Shown here in pieces: positions 23,901-35,994 of a stretch of 64,000 bases of DNA. The stretch comes from Lates calcarifer (taxonomy: Eukaryota > Chordata > Actinopteri > Centropomidae), in NCBI RefSeq assembly GCF_001640805.2, contig NC_066856.1:1807937-1871936 (forward strand), read 5' to 3'. The notes under the pieces were generated by a model. It had not been told where the DNA came from and did not search any database. It saw only the letters and a list, made by a program, of their open reading frames with translations. Positions within the stretch are counted from its first letter, which is position 1, and every line of letters begins with the position of its first letter. The translations under genes were made by a program, and so were the position numbers.

Positions 23901-26900
23901 CCATATGTATCAGCTAGATATAGGAGTTACAGCTGTTGCTGTTGCTTCTGGAAATCAGGATTTGTCTTCCTGGGAAAGTCCAATCTAATATTGTGTCATT
24001 GACGCAATTGAATTTCTTCTCTAACTGCAAGAGCCTGGATCACTGTTGTTTTGCATTAGCTGTCCACAGAGAGCAGCAAAGGGTTCACTCATTTATGTGG
24101 AAATGTTGGAGATTATTACTATGAATATACAAGAGATAGCAGTAATCACATCTAAGCCTTGTATGGAGTCTCCATTGCTCAGTCACAGAGGAATTCATCT
24201 CCATTCACATAGGAACTGAGTGCTAACTTGCTTTTAGGAAACCCAGCTTGGCTTCCATAAGGTCAGAGATCACACAGCAGAACACAGCTAGTGGCATCTC
24301 ACTGTGCACCACAGACGTAGCAGAAGTATTATAAGTGAGGAAGGGTGGGCGTTGGGTGGAGAGGCAGGAGGCTGATCCACCACCAGAATGCTTCACCGCT
24401 TCTCGGCACCATCAGCACGCCAGTCAGCGGGCGCAGGGGAAGACAAATTACCAGAGGAATGACTGGAGAGTAAGGCGAGCTCCCCTTCCCAGCCTCCTCC
24501 AGATGGACATAATTAAACCATTAGCTGGTGAGTGGGGGCTGATGACTCCATCAGGACCCATTTTGGGCTTAAATAAACGGTGGAAAATAAAGCTGCGTTC
24601 AAAATTGCAGCCCGCTTGTTCACGCGCTGTTTACCAGCAGTGTGTTAGAAAGCAATGGGATAAAAAGAAGGGGAGGGCTGTTTTTCCACATTCATCTGTT
24701 GTTTTGCTTTTCCTGCCTACTTTTCTTTTTTTATTCAATGAAAGAAGGAGTTTTTTTATCTTTGGGGAACTTAAACAGCACTTTTGGGTGCAGCTGTAAA
24801 AGCGTCTCACAAGCGATTCCACTGTAGGGTCCTAAACGAGGGTGATAATTTAACATGAAACATTCAGGGATGCGATTTGAAGAGGCCCTCACCCTCCCTC
24901 TCTGGTCTGGTTTATCTGTCCTCACCTCAGCTGTCCCATATATCCGCGCACAGAGAGGCTGGTGGTGTGAATCAGACCTGCCATCATTCACTCTGTCTGA
25001 GTCTCTTAAAGCCGTTGCAACTACCGCCACAAGTGCTGCGGTAAGCAATCATGGCCACAATGGCACCGCATTTACTCCCTTGATCTGCGACTCTTAGCAG
25101 CTGTTTGACTGATGAGATGTCGATCTGTAGCGGATGTTTTCTTTCCATCTGAAGAACATGACTCGACAAAGACGGCAAATGGTGAGATTTTCCTGCAATG
25201 TCTGCAAGGAGAGTCAGTTTTGTCGAAGCGATGACCTGAGTTGTTGCACTCCCCCTTGCTATCATTGCCATCTGACTTCAGGTGCATTACTCAGACACTT
25301 CACCTTGACAGATAACTCTGTGCAAAATAAACATGAAATAGCTAACATGAAAAGAACCTGACCCCACAGTGACTTCAGCCACAGGAATTTATCACGCTAT
25401 TTATCACGCTGTAAGGATGAAATAATGGCTGATCGTAAATTCTTACGGATCACAGCGGATGTTATATAACTCAAAAGAGCTTTTTATTGTGAGGTGGCAA
25501 GCAAAACTGTCAAGCTGATCTTAAAGATGTCAGCACTGCCTTATACCCAGAAGCAGCTGAATCATGGGAAATGCTGTTTTCCTCTCTCCCAGTTTAAATG
25601 ACAGGGCGCACTCTCCAGGTCACCCTGCAATTGAACCAGGCATCAGTTCTCCTGTGAAGACTAAGGTGCCTCTGTTTACTTGCCCTCGATTGCCAACACA
25701 AGGTCCTTTTTTCTTCTCTATTCTACACCAGCAGGTAATATAAGAGCAGCTGCTCCGGGGTTTGTCTCTCTTTGTACTTTCATTTTTTTTTTTCTGCCTC
25801 ACCCCGATCCTTCTCCTCTCTTTCTGTACATCACAATGTCTCTAGTGTTTCTCTCCCTTTCTTCTCCCTGACAATGAAATACAGTGACACCAATCTTGGG
25901 GGTCCCTCGACGCCAAAACACAGCTGTGTGGCTGTCCCACTTTCCTGCCATCGAACACCCTGCCTGCCAACACTTCCTCCACTTAGTTCTACCAACAGCG
26001 CTGCTTTTCCTTTTCCTCCTCGTTGTCTCCCTCCACTCGTCCTCTCCTCCCTCTCTCTTTATTCTTTCCTCTTCCGTCACTCACTTTATCGGAGGATGGC
26101 AGCGTCAAAGATAAGGGCCAAACAAAAAGTCAACATTCCTGTGAACATCTGTTCTGTATCGCTGCTCGCTCGCTCTGGTGCTCCATTTTACGTTTGATTT
26201 CTCTGTCAGCGTCAGGGGAACGCCACTGCGAGCTGCTAGCGTATGACATGCTACAAGACTTCCAAAACGCCCTTGTTGAATTAAAAATACAGCATATGCT
26301 GCAGACAGCACTCTGTGATGTTACAAAGAGCAGACATATTCTCTCTTTAGGAAGTGGAGTACACACCTGACATGAACAGCAAGGTGTTTACTGATATAAC
26401 AGCTTATTTAGATACCTGGAGAAGGGCAAGGCAGTGTCAAGCCTGTACATGGGGGGCCATGATTGTATTCTGCTTTAAATTATAATGAAGACAGTGATTC
26501 CTTATTGATGCCAGAAGGGAAATTGCAGCAGGGAGGTTAGAGGTTGGCATCAACCACAGAACAACATCCTTCAAGCACAGATTATGTATTTTACATGATG
26601 CCAGGATCAGACCAATAATATCAGTCTGATAGTTGCTCAATAACAAATGATTACAGACATCCAGCATGGCAGTTTTTTATCCAGTTCAGTATGTCACAGA
26701 AGACAACCAGTCCTGGTCTTGGATGGTGCTACCATGTCAAACTTTTTTTCCCTCTTCTCTAGTCTAATTTGATAATATCTGCAGCATCCTCTGTGAGCCT
26801 TCAGACACCATGATTCTTGACATTCCTTATTGAGGAGGTTTGTCTCTGGCCAGTTCTGCCCGTTCACCTTCGCAGATGATACCATGCAGGAAGTTATAAG

Positions 26901-27027
26901 ACTGCAACTTTTTACTGGTCAGGGTTTTACCAGCAATCTAACAACATGTTTCTTGGCCAAGCTGTAAATGGCTCAAGGCACTGGCACCTAATCTGACAAT
27001 GTCAGCCTGATCCCTGTGTAAGAAAAC
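23901..27027. other. intronic sequence, nothing firmly recognisable
   Basis: The plus-strand 154-codon frame at 24,335-24,799 has no domain or splice context. Positions 25,760-26,090 are pyrimidine-rich. No gene evidence. Confidence 0.45.
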
Positions 27028-27235
27028 TTTGGGTGCTTTCACATTCAACTTGTTTGGTTTGGTTCAAACAAACCCTGGTGCCTTTGCTGGTTTGGTTAGG
27101 TTTGCTTTAATGCAGACTAAAGAACCTAACTAAGGCTAAACAACCCCACAAAGACTGCATGGAAAGGGAGGTCTCAGACCACTTCCAAGCTGACTCCGGT
27201 TCAGTTCATTTGTGGTGTAAAACGGATCGACCACA
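27028..27235. repeat. possible DNA-transposon (hAT/MITE-like) relic
   Basis: It begins GGGTGCTTTCACATTCAACT and TTGTTTGGTTTGGTTCAAAC. It ends with GACTCCGGTTCAGTTCATTT and GTGGTGTAAAACGGATCG, which resembles a degraded inverted version of the start. Elements with a 'gtgctttcacac...tttggttcggttcaaac' terminus are common in fish. The match is weak and boundaries are approximate. Confidence 0.4.
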
Positions 27236-28944
27236 CAATGTCAGATAGTAGTATGTTTGTGATTTTAGGAGGAGGTAAAAGCTAAATGACCTTTACATCC
27301 ATCTGCTGATCGTGAACTATGATGAATCATTTGGTAATCATGTTAACAGGTATGCACTTGAGTGCAGGGATTTTTCCAGATCAGTCAGGGAGTGAAAAGT
27401 AGTTAAAACAAAGGTGTGTTGAGTGTGTCCTACTACATTTCTACGAATTTGTTGTCATGTTATGATATACAAGGCAATGGTGGGAAAACACATTTTGGAC
27501 CCCCCCAAAGACCTGTATCACCCAGAAATAACATGGATAGCCGTGGGGAGATGCCAGCAAACAGCACTGAGATCAGTGTTTTATATTTTCTACATGTTCA
27601 GCACTTACAGTTGCAGCTGAGTGTTAATTTTGACACACTGTCACAACAACAGCAGCCACAGCAGACTTTCACAATGGGACCACAGGCATCATCAAAGACC
27701 CAGAACACCCACTCTGAAGCCCAACCACCAGCCAGGCAGAGTCTGTCATGTTCAAGCTGAGACCCAGCAAGGAGACGCTTTAGTCCTCTCCCTCCATTGC
27801 CCTCTCAACCCTCTAATAATCACAGACACTCACATCTCTTTGACATCCCCTCCTCCTCTCTCATCTGATGCTCAGGCGAAACCAGCAATTGGCCTCAAAT
27901 CAGCCAAACATAATCCTGCCATCCTCCTTGTTTCCTGGCTGCAGCACCAATTCGAACGAGGCAGACAACAGGGAAGAACAAAGGAGCTGGTAGAGGCTTC
28001 GCATCTCGATCCGGCTCAGCCACTCTGCCTCCTCTTGTGTCAGAGAGGAGCAGTGTTTAGCACAGTCAGCTAGCACCATGCTGTCTCTATTGTTCTGTGT
28101 AATTGCACTCAATGGACCTTGAGAAGTACACAGGCTGCAGCCGGTCTTCCTCACTTATGACTGCTGTCTTCATGGGCACTGAAAAGGTGAATGACACTGT
28201 GAAAGTAAATCCACACCTGAGCTGAATTAAAAACCAAACCAAAACAAAAAGAGTTTGCTGGCCTTCCAGACTCCTGTGCACTCATTCAGTGCAATATTAC
28301 CCAACTCCTTTCCTTCAGTTCCTCTCCTCTGTCCCTGTTCTTCATCCATCAAACTGTCGCCCTCTAAACCAGGAGAGCTTGTCACCCTGGTGCTTAACCC
28401 TTCTCCTCCTCTGCTCAATCATCCACCCTCCAACCCTCTTTCCCCATCTCTCCATTTCTTTCCTGCCCCAGATCATTTGCATGTATCTGCTGCATTTACC
28501 CTCAGGTCACTCAGGTGTGATATCTGCTGATGAACCTCTCAGCTATCCCAACTGTCAGACATTCAGACACACACACAAACTGCTTATGTGCTCATTTTAT
28601 CTACTCCGTCTCACTGTCTTCGACACATGAACACAGAACAGAGTTTCCTGGGAATCGCCGTTATTTTCCATCTATCATCCGCTCCCACTCCCCCACCACG
28701 CCATCGCCATGTGCGACCCAACACTGCTCCACTTTCCAGCTGCCTCCCCGTAGACCCTCTCTGGACTCTTTTTGTGCTTTCTTTGCAGGAGCCCTCGACA
28801 CGCAGGCAGCACACGCAGGTACCCAGCGCTGGTGCAGGGTACATGCTCACAGATATGGATGGCTAACTACTTGAAAGGCAGGTGGGTCTCTCAAGACAAT
28901 GGCTTGGCTTTATGGGACATTTGTGGGCTTTTTAGGCAGTCTGG
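27236..28944. other. intronic sequence, nothing recognisable
   Basis: CCT/TCC-rich stretches near 27,780-27,870 and 28,310-28,480 give proline/serine-rich frames in several registers. No gene evidence. Confidence 0.45.
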
Positions 28945-29025
28945 TAGACAGCAGAGAGATCCAGGCTCCAACCACCGTGTTGGCAAGCGTCCTTGAACAA
29001 GATACTGAATCCCTACCAGGTCTGA
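28945..29025 (+). repeat. SINE-like fragment
   Basis: The phrase GGCAAGCGTCCTTGAACAAG followed by ATACTGAATCCCTACC matches the 'gtgtccttgggcaagacactgaaccc' block typical of a widespread teleost SINE family. Preceding it is GATCCAGGCTCCAACCACC. Neither a clear pol III A-box nor a tail is present, so it is an internal fragment. Confidence 0.55.
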
Positions 29026-29846
29026 AGATGTTGTTCTGTAGCTGGCACTGACCTCTGACCTCCCTCCAGTGGAGAGGAACAAGGAGAGTTTCTTTATAGA
29101 AATAGCACTGTTATTATAAGCTTTAGAGGGTTGCATTCTGGTCCAGATTTGACAAGACCTCAAATATGGTCCCTTCAAAGAGTCTGCATGCAGGCACTTT
29201 TTGATCTCCTTAGGTAAATTGTACCACAATCATCTTAATAACTACTGCAAGCAAGCAAAACCACTGGCAAGAAGACTGTCAGCCTCTGCAAAATCGATCA
29301 GAGAACAGAAATAAGGTGCTGCCCTTCAAGTTTAAAGGAGCTTAAGTTTCTGACAATAGCAACTGCTATAAGAGAGAGAGTGAGGGAGCATTCAGTTTGA
29401 GGCAGAGACCGACAGGCTTTATGGTAAATGTGGTTTAAAATGAACAGCAAAGAAAGGTCAAAATTTACAGTGTTTATTAGTGGTCTAATGATCCAAACTC
29501 ATTTTGTTGAGTGTAAAATTCTTAATACATGATAACTAAAGCTGTTTTCTAAACTTGAACTTTGATTCTTGAGGGGAATATTTATGTTATGGAGAAACAC
29601 TTAAGAAACCAAGTTTTCCAGGGCTTTAAAGTTTGTCAGTTACTTACAGCTGAACAGTACTCATTGGTAACTTTCTATGAGGATCAAATAATACACTGGT
29701 GTTTTCCTTCCCCTCATTACTGTGAATATAACTCGACATGTCTGAACAGGGAGCATAGAGGAGATAACATCAGATGAAAACTACCATAATCACTGAGATG
29801 ATGGCAATAAAAATGGCATAACGACTTGAAGGGAGAGAGGGAGCGG

Positions 29847-29868
29847 GTGTGTGTGTGTGTGTGTGTGT
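29847..29868. repeat. (GT)n microsatellite
   Basis: Eleven GT units. Confidence 0.93.
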
Positions 29869-29919
29869 CTGTGGTGAGGTGGAGGGGGGCTCAGAGCAAA
29901 ACAATGCCGGCTTCCAGTT

Positions 29920-30130
29920 TCTCAAGTTCAATTAAATGGCTTGTGACAGCACGCATGTGAGGGCATATCTGCCGCGCGCCACTTGACTCCCGTCATTAGG
30001 GTGTGATGGTGCCAGGCTACACCAGTTTTATAAGCGTATTTTTAGCAATAATAACCAGCTGGTGAACGGAGATGGCTGTGAAAGCGCTGGGGGGCCCTGT
30101 GATCACGTCAAGTTGAGTTTGAGGCTCCAG
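29920..30130. promoter_or_regulatory. candidate conserved noncoding element
   Basis: A complex stretch between a TG microsatellite and the next candidate. It contains CGCGCGCCACTTGAC, GTCATTAGGGTGTGATGGTG and TTTTAGCAATAATAACCAGC, with CpGs retained in an otherwise CpG-poor region. CpG retention in an AT-rich intron hints at constraint. Proposed on texture only. Confidence 0.25.
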
Positions 30131-30319
30131 GGGATGGTAAGTGACAATGAAGACTTTGCTGTGCTGTTGTTACAGTGATTAAGGCATACAACGAAGGAGG
30201 GGAGGAAATTAAGAGTGATGTCCTTAATTCTGATATTATATACAGGATAATATATAATAAAGCAATGGAATATCATATCATCGCAGTGTGTGTGTATGTA
30301 TGTGCATGTGTTTAAGCGT

Positions 30320-30765
30320 GATTATGCCCCGCCTTCTCATCTTTCACAGAGCAATCTGTCGATTAGCTGAACAAAGAGGTAAGAAAAGTAAAACATGTCA
30401 AAGTAACTGCCGACTAAGTCTCCTGCCAATTGTCAGTCTAATTAAAAAAACCCTAATTATAATGTGCGTTCGTCTCAAACAGCCACTCAGGTATAACGCC
30501 CTGGCTGTCAGGTGTAAACAAGGCTCACAGTTGCACAGGAAGGAAAATCAATCGACATCTGTTAATTTATCTCAGGCAGGAGACCAAATTGAAAAATGGA
30601 TTGCTCGACGTGCGCTCGGCGCAAATCTGCATTGTGATCAAGGAGCGATACATCTCAGCACCTGTTTAGTGCACGATAATGGGCATCACTGCAGTTTGGC
30701 CAAGTGCGCAGCCAATAAGGATCAGATTACCATCTTGGCAAGAGAGCCAGTTGACGACAAGCAGG
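30320..30765. promoter_or_regulatory. candidate conserved noncoding element with TAATTA pair
   Basis: A long, complex, repeat-free stretch with two TAATTA homeodomain sites (30,439-30,444 and 30,454-30,459) and further AAATCAATCG, TTAATTTATC, GTAAACAA (forkhead-like) and TGCATTGTGATC blocks. A plus-strand frame of 179 codons runs through it, but starts in a TG-rich run and has no domain I recognise. The combination looks more like an ultraconserved-type enhancer than an exon. Confidence 0.3.
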
Positions 30766-32428
30766 TGTGTGGAGGACTTCAGGCTGGAGGCTGCGGCTGT
30801 TTGATGAAGAGCGGAGAGAGAATGTGACAACAGAAAAGTCTGATTATTACAGTTTGTTTCCTAGGACTATTTCCACTCACGATAATTTAAAATCCTACTG
30901 CAGTGATTTCTTAATCACTACAGGTGTCCTATATGACACCACATGTGCTCCAAACCCTGATGATGTTTATCCTAACTCTGCTGCCATTGTCTGCCATAAA
31001 CTCTACCTTCACCAAGTTTGTAATATTCAAACAAATTCAATTATATGTTTGTCACTGAAGTCATAGTTAAAGGTGGTGCTTTACTGCATTACATGAATGA
31101 GATGTTTGAAATTTGTTGTCCTCCATATTCACATAAATCAGCAGGGCAAAATATTTGAACAACAAGAGTTCCACAACTGTCCCTGCTGCAAACACAATCC
31201 ACATAACATTGCACAATCAACATCTGGCCCTGTGTTACACATGTTTTTGTGACCATTTGCTGGGGCGCTGGAGACCAAACAGCAGTCTTCACAGTGGAAG
31301 AACCTGTAGTCTCCAAGATATGGCTCCCCGCGAGTTCTTCCTCTTGAAGGGTCGATTTCAGAGATCCAGCATGAGTCGCAGATGGTGCTTGACATACTTA
31401 CGGAACAGGAGTGTTGCAAGTGTAGCTACCTCTATGGGGATGGCAGCCAAATTTCAAAGAGGCACAGTTTTTGCTTGTTCTAGGTTCATTCTCAGATACT
31501 GCAGTACAACAAAACCTCAACAACATGACCTCAGGACCAAAACGTATGACTGAATTAACACCTCCAACACACATTAAAAAAACTGTACAAAGTATTAAAA
31601 AAGTAGGCCAGAGTGTATGTGAACAATTGAAACAATCAGTTAGCAATCAGTTTTTTCCCACTGAGCAGTGCAATAAATATTTACTATATTTATTAGTATA
31701 CTATATATTGTGCACCAGGGTCTGTTCAAACCTTATTAGGACCTTATTAATACTGATGATGCTTACAAAAATGCTACCCACTGTACAGATTACTCATCAG
31801 GAGTGTGTGACTGGACAGTGTAGTTTCAACATTACAAGCTGTTTATATTTGTGGATTGTGAATGTGCATCTTTAACCAGAACCTTTAGTATAAACTAATA
31901 CATATTAGTGCAACATACTTTTTAACCATTATTACCCTAAAATAGACCCTTAACTGTATTTTTAAAATCAATTTATGAGCTAAAATGTGTAAGGTATTTA
32001 TGTATATTCATACACATGTAAAGATCATACACAGTAAAATACATGAATGGAAAACCCCACATGTATGATTACATGTTTATTTACAACTACATGATATAAT
32101 CCACAGTTTTTCATATACTTCTGATAAATGCTACATAGGATGGGAGTTACCATAAAAAGGTTTTTCATATTTTTTGCCAGATCTTTTCATGGTAGACACA
32201 GTATTCGTATTTTACTGTGTTTTCTGGTCTCCAGGTTATTTTACTCGCCATTGATGATACATTAATTAGAGTTTTGTAATTTTATTTATCCATGCTTATT
32301 TAACATGTGGAAGATTGAGACTGCTGGTCTGCACTTAAATACTAATTTAATACTCCCCACTCTGCTACATTCATATAATCCTATTTTTCTTCAGTGTATC
32401 CATTATTACCAGCAGTAACTGCAACACT
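30766..32428. other. intronic sequence, nothing recognisable
   Basis: Between 31,090 and 31,560 both strands are open for 75-130 codons and the composition is less AT-rich, but I recognise no protein. The rest is AT-rich. Confidence 0.4.
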
Positions 32429-32475
32429 GCACTGTCCCCACAGGGATTATTAAAGTTTCATGTTTTATCTTATCT
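32429..32475 (+). repeat. LINE-like 3' tail
   Basis: GCACTGTCCCCACAGGGATT, then ATTAAAGTTTCATG and TTTTATCTTATCT. A 'gggattattaaagt...tcttatct' end is typical of 3' ends of some teleost non-LTR retrotransposons. Only the tail is visible. Confidence 0.45.
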
Positions 32476-32800
32476 GAGCAGGTGATGTTAGTGGCTGAAT
32501 AAAGTGTCTCCTGTTGAAAAGGTAAATTCTTGCTCGGAGCAAACCAGTCTTCATTATAGGAGTCTAATGAGTGGAAATGAAAGACAATGGATCTATTCAC
32601 ATTCAGGGTTGGCTGGCTCTTTACTGTAACCAGACTAATGATAATGTGTTCTCTGGTTTGCACAAAATGCCAATCCATATGACCTCTGACTCATTACATA
32701 ACACTGCTTCAACTCTCAGCCAGCAGGTCTGTGGGTGATGGTAAAAGCTAATCTGTTTGTGTGTCTATGTCTCAGTTCACATTTTCATTACTGCATTATT

Positions 32801-32853
32801 GTAAAGCACTTTGTGAGTGTTTGAAAAATCCTATTATTGCTGTTATTATTACA
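32801..32853 (+). repeat. SINE/LINE-like 3' tail
   Basis: GTAAAGCACTTTGTGAGTGT, GAAAAATCCTATTATTGC and a TTATTATTA end. This corresponds to the 'gtaaagcgctttgtgagtg...gcgctatataaat...ttattatta' tail frequent in teleost retroposons. Confidence 0.55.
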
Positions 32854-33360
32854 CATTAAAACTCTGTCCTCTGATGTTTTCAAACTGAAATCCAATGTAA
32901 AAAAAAGTGGTGCAGAAATCATAATTATTCCAAACCATGGTACTCTCTGTAAATGAGTGGTGTTTGACAGTGTGATGATATTTAAATTAATGCTATAAAC
33001 AAGCCCTAACCTCATTCAAAAAGCTTTTAATTTCAAGCAAATCTGTAATGAAATGGCTGATTGTTGTGTACCTTTAGGATGATTTACTGTCACAACTCTC
33101 CTTCTCTTCCTCCTCTCACTAATGTCAGTGTGTCATCACCCGGACAACAATGTATGTGCAGCAGAGCTGTCACAATGATGACTGAGCAGCACTTACATGC
33201 AGAGAGGTGAAGCCTACTGTGTCCTCATGTTTTGAGACCTTATCCTTGTAGTTGTGCGCTGTAGGTGACAACTTTTTGCAGTGTCTTTGGCGGTTAGTTT
33301 AGACATATTTTATATGATTACAACAGTGTGCCATTCATTACTATACTACAGTGTTGCTGA

Positions 33361-33690
33361 CATTTTGGGAAATACTATTGTTCATTTAGGTGAGGGGATT
33401 GATGCCGCTGTCATGTCTGCCTGGTAAATGTTAGGATACAGCTTGGATCTGTCCAAAAGGTAAAGAATGCACCTACCAGCTCCTCTAAAGCTCACTTGTT
33501 TGTTTGATCTGTACAAAACCTGTAAAAACATCCTCCTGTTTCTAGTCTTTATGCTAAGCTCAGATAACCACCTGTTGACTGTAGCATCATAATCAGTGTA
33601 CAAACATGAGAGTGGTTATCAATCTGAATCAACTTAACTCTCAGCAACAAAGCAACTGTTTTTCCCTAGAATGTCAAACTATTCCTTCAC
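33361..33690. mobile_element. fold-back MITE, GCTAAGCTAA family (copy 3, both arms)
   Basis: The left arm begins ACATTTTGGGAAATACTA, then TGATGCCGCTGTCATGTCTG, CTGGTAAATGTTAGGATACA and CTGTCCAAAAGGTAAAGAAT. The right arm has GTTTCTAGTCTTTATGCTAA, GCTCAGATAACCACC, AACATGAGAGTGG and a terminus that inverts the left one (TTCCCTAGAATGTCAAACTA). The arms are inverted versions of each other, so this copy can fold into an imperfect hairpin of over 100 bases per arm. No coding sequence. Confidence 0.7.
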
Positions 33691-33845
33691 ACACACATAA
33701 ACTCAAATATAGATATTATAAAGCAAAAACACAATTTACAAACCATAGGTTTGATGTCCTGGCAGTATGAAAAATTAAGTACGATAATAAATGCAGGCAG
33801 GAAGTGGAGTCCTCATGTATGTCACTGTGGCTATGAGTGGGAGTA

Positions 33846-33863
33846 TGTGTGTGTGTGTGTGTG
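33846..33863. repeat. (GT)n microsatellite
   Basis: Nine GT units. Confidence 0.9.
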
Positions 33864-34910
33864 CAGGCAGTACAGGGCTCAAACTGAAAGGCATACTTGC
33901 CTGAAGACAAATAGTCCTTTGACCTTTGTATGAACCAGCAGCCCCTGGTGGGTGATAACTCATGACCTGGTGGACTGGTAGGGCATCCATCTCTCACCCT
34001 GGTGAGGATGAATGTGATGATGAACGCGCCCGCTTGCTGCTATTTAGATAGCCCTGAAGTCACAGCTATGACAAACTACCCACACAGAGAGCCAGGGCTG
34101 AGCCTTGTTTATACTGTCTACCCATTCAGCACCACACTAGGACTGTACAAACTCTAACTGTGCCACAGGGAACCAGAACAAACTCAGGGTCAACTCTGAA
34201 CACAAAGCTGTCTCAGTGAGGCTGATAACTTAAACTGACTTTTACTGCACACACTAATGCATACTGTATATACTGTAGATTCAGTATTATTCAGTATTCA
34301 GTACAGTACATTTATGAAAAAGCAACGCCATCATGATTAAGTGGCATGATAACATGGACTGAAACAAGTTTAATTTCTCTGACCGGCTGAACTCCACACT
34401 AAGTCATAAGGACTTAAGCCAAGATGTTGTACAGGTGATGAAACTGCTATTCACTGATTAATCTGTTTTCTTGTCAATGTGAAAAAGCCCCTTAAACAGT
34501 CACTACACAAAATCTCTCAATTAAAATATACACTGGAGAAGACCATTCATGTTAGCACCCTTAGCTGCAGATTAACACAAGCACCAACTACTGAATTAAA
34601 AAAAGATAAAATCCCACTCATCAGAGCACAACAACACTGATATCAGATTTCTGATAAAACCATCAATATGCAAAGGAGAGTGAGGTAAAACTAAAATTTG
34701 AGTCAAAAATACTACATGGGAGACTCACAGGTGAATTAAACTCTCACAGACAATCACCCTCACCAACTTTAACACTACACCACTGCATCCATCCAAGTCT
34801 CCGACCACATCCAGCAGCAGAGAGCAGCAGACAGGTCTCCAGCTGGCTCACTCCTCTCCTCCTGGTTAACCCCAGTCTGCATGCCACTCTCTTTCTATTT
34901 TAACAGGCCA
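33864..34910. other. intronic sequence, nothing recognisable
   Basis: No gene or repeat I can name. Confidence 0.4.
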
Positions 34911-35034
34911 CAGGTTCATAATTATAAACTGTGTCCAAAACTACTCTTCACTACTCCCTCACTCTCAGTAACTTACTCTGTTTATCGTAACCGGCTTTTA
35001 TTTTTTGCTCCTCTGCGGGAATATTTAAGGGCTC

Positions 35035-35217
35035 TATATAGCGGACACATTTCACACTGAAATGGTGGACAGTAAATATCCTGCATTAAATATGGACTGA
35101 CCTCAGAACACATAAAGTGATTATTAAATCACTACTGCAGAGACGTGCCCTGACTGACTCAAGATGGAGCACAACTATCCCTGGAGGATTCAGAGTCAGA
35201 ATCTCTCTAACTCACAG
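35035..35217 (+). other. candidate TATA-led first exon or repeat-borne promoter
   Basis: On the plus strand (antisense to adarb2) a TATATAG box (35,035-35,041) is followed 123 bases later by ATG in good context (CTCAAGATGG, A at -3, G at +4). The frame gives 18 codons (MEHNYPWRIQ, then SQNLSNSQ) and runs exactly to a donor CACAG|GTGAGA at 35,217/35,218, phase 0. I recognise no protein. The wider region (34,930-35,160, with CTCTGCGGGAATATTTAAGG and TATATAGCGGACACATTTCA) looks familiar as part of a dispersed fish repeat, so this could be a repeat fragment rather than a gene. Confidence 0.25.
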
Positions 35218-35224
35218 GTGAGAG

Positions 35225-35490
35225 TTATTTACAGTTATTTTCTTGATCAGTCAATTATTTGGTCAGTAAAATGTCAGAAAATAAGTGGCAAACGTCCACT
35301 ACATCACCAGAAACTCAAGGTGAAACAGTCCAATATGTTCAACTTGTTATCACCACTTATCACACTTGAAACACAGTAAATACACACATTTTAAAAACTG
35401 AAACAAATTCATTTGAAAAAATAACTTTTATCTAAATATTACGTGATAATTAATTTTCTGTTGATTAACTAACTGATTGAGCAACTAATT
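35225..35490. repeat. AT-rich MITE with GATTAAT ends (copy 2)
   Basis: The order is TTATTTTCTTGATCAGTCAA, TCAGTAAAATGTCAGAAAAT, a central AAACTCAAGGTGAAACAG, TAATTAATTTTCTGTTGATT and AACTAATTGCTTAATG. It matches the inverted form of the copy at 14.6 kb. It begins eight bases right of the candidate splice donor at 35,217. Confidence 0.65.
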
Positions 35491-35971
35491 GCTTAATGAT
35501 GCTGTAACAAACAAGAATGTGACAGGGAACACATTTATGATGAGTCTGACTTAGAGTGGACTTGATGTGAAGTACAACAGAAACATGTTTGTAAAAAGAT
35601 TTATGTGCTGATTCTTCTACAGATGATCATACAATCCCACATATTCTATACATATCTATCCAACCTGGTTAGCTGTTAATTTTCCAATAAATGTCATGTT
35701 TCTGTTACTTTAAGCTCTTCCACCACCTCACCGCTCCTCCTGAAACAAATGGGATCTTAAGAGCAACAAGGCTCCGTGTCCCCCTGTCCCTCATTTGAAG
35801 TCTCCTTTGTCTGCCATCTTGGCGTTTTAAGCCTCAGCCTGTGGCTGACAGTTGGGAGAAACTCTCCTGAAACAGGTGCCAAGAAGATAATAGCACCTGC
35901 AGCCCAGAGAGGTCACCACATTGACCTGCACTGACTTCTCTATTGTTGTGTCTTTGTCTGAGAACACAGAC

Positions 35972-35994
35972 TGTGTGTGTGTGTGTGTGTGTGT
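35972..35994. repeat. (TG)n microsatellite
   Basis: Eleven and a half TG units. Confidence 0.93.

Noticed and set aside
24335..24799. Plus-strand frame of 154 codons
   Set aside because: No recognisable domain, no start or splice context, and low-complexity ends rich in phenylalanine and lysine.
27621..28073. Plus-strand frame of 150 codons
   Set aside because: Composition-driven (proline, serine, glutamine), with no family resemblance.
30288..30827. Plus-strand frame of 179 codons as a gene
   Set aside because: Starts in a TG-rich run (repeated MCVC) and shows no protein signature; kept only as a candidate conserved noncoding element.
31138..31553. Overlapping frames on both strands that look moderately protein-like
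   Set aside because: No known domain recognised and both strands are equally open. Could be an old repeat, but I cannot name it.
33955..33998. tRNA-like stretch (GGTGGACTGGTAGGGCATCC)
   Set aside because: Resembles a tRNA D-arm/A-box only loosely, with no B-box or cloverleaf downstream.
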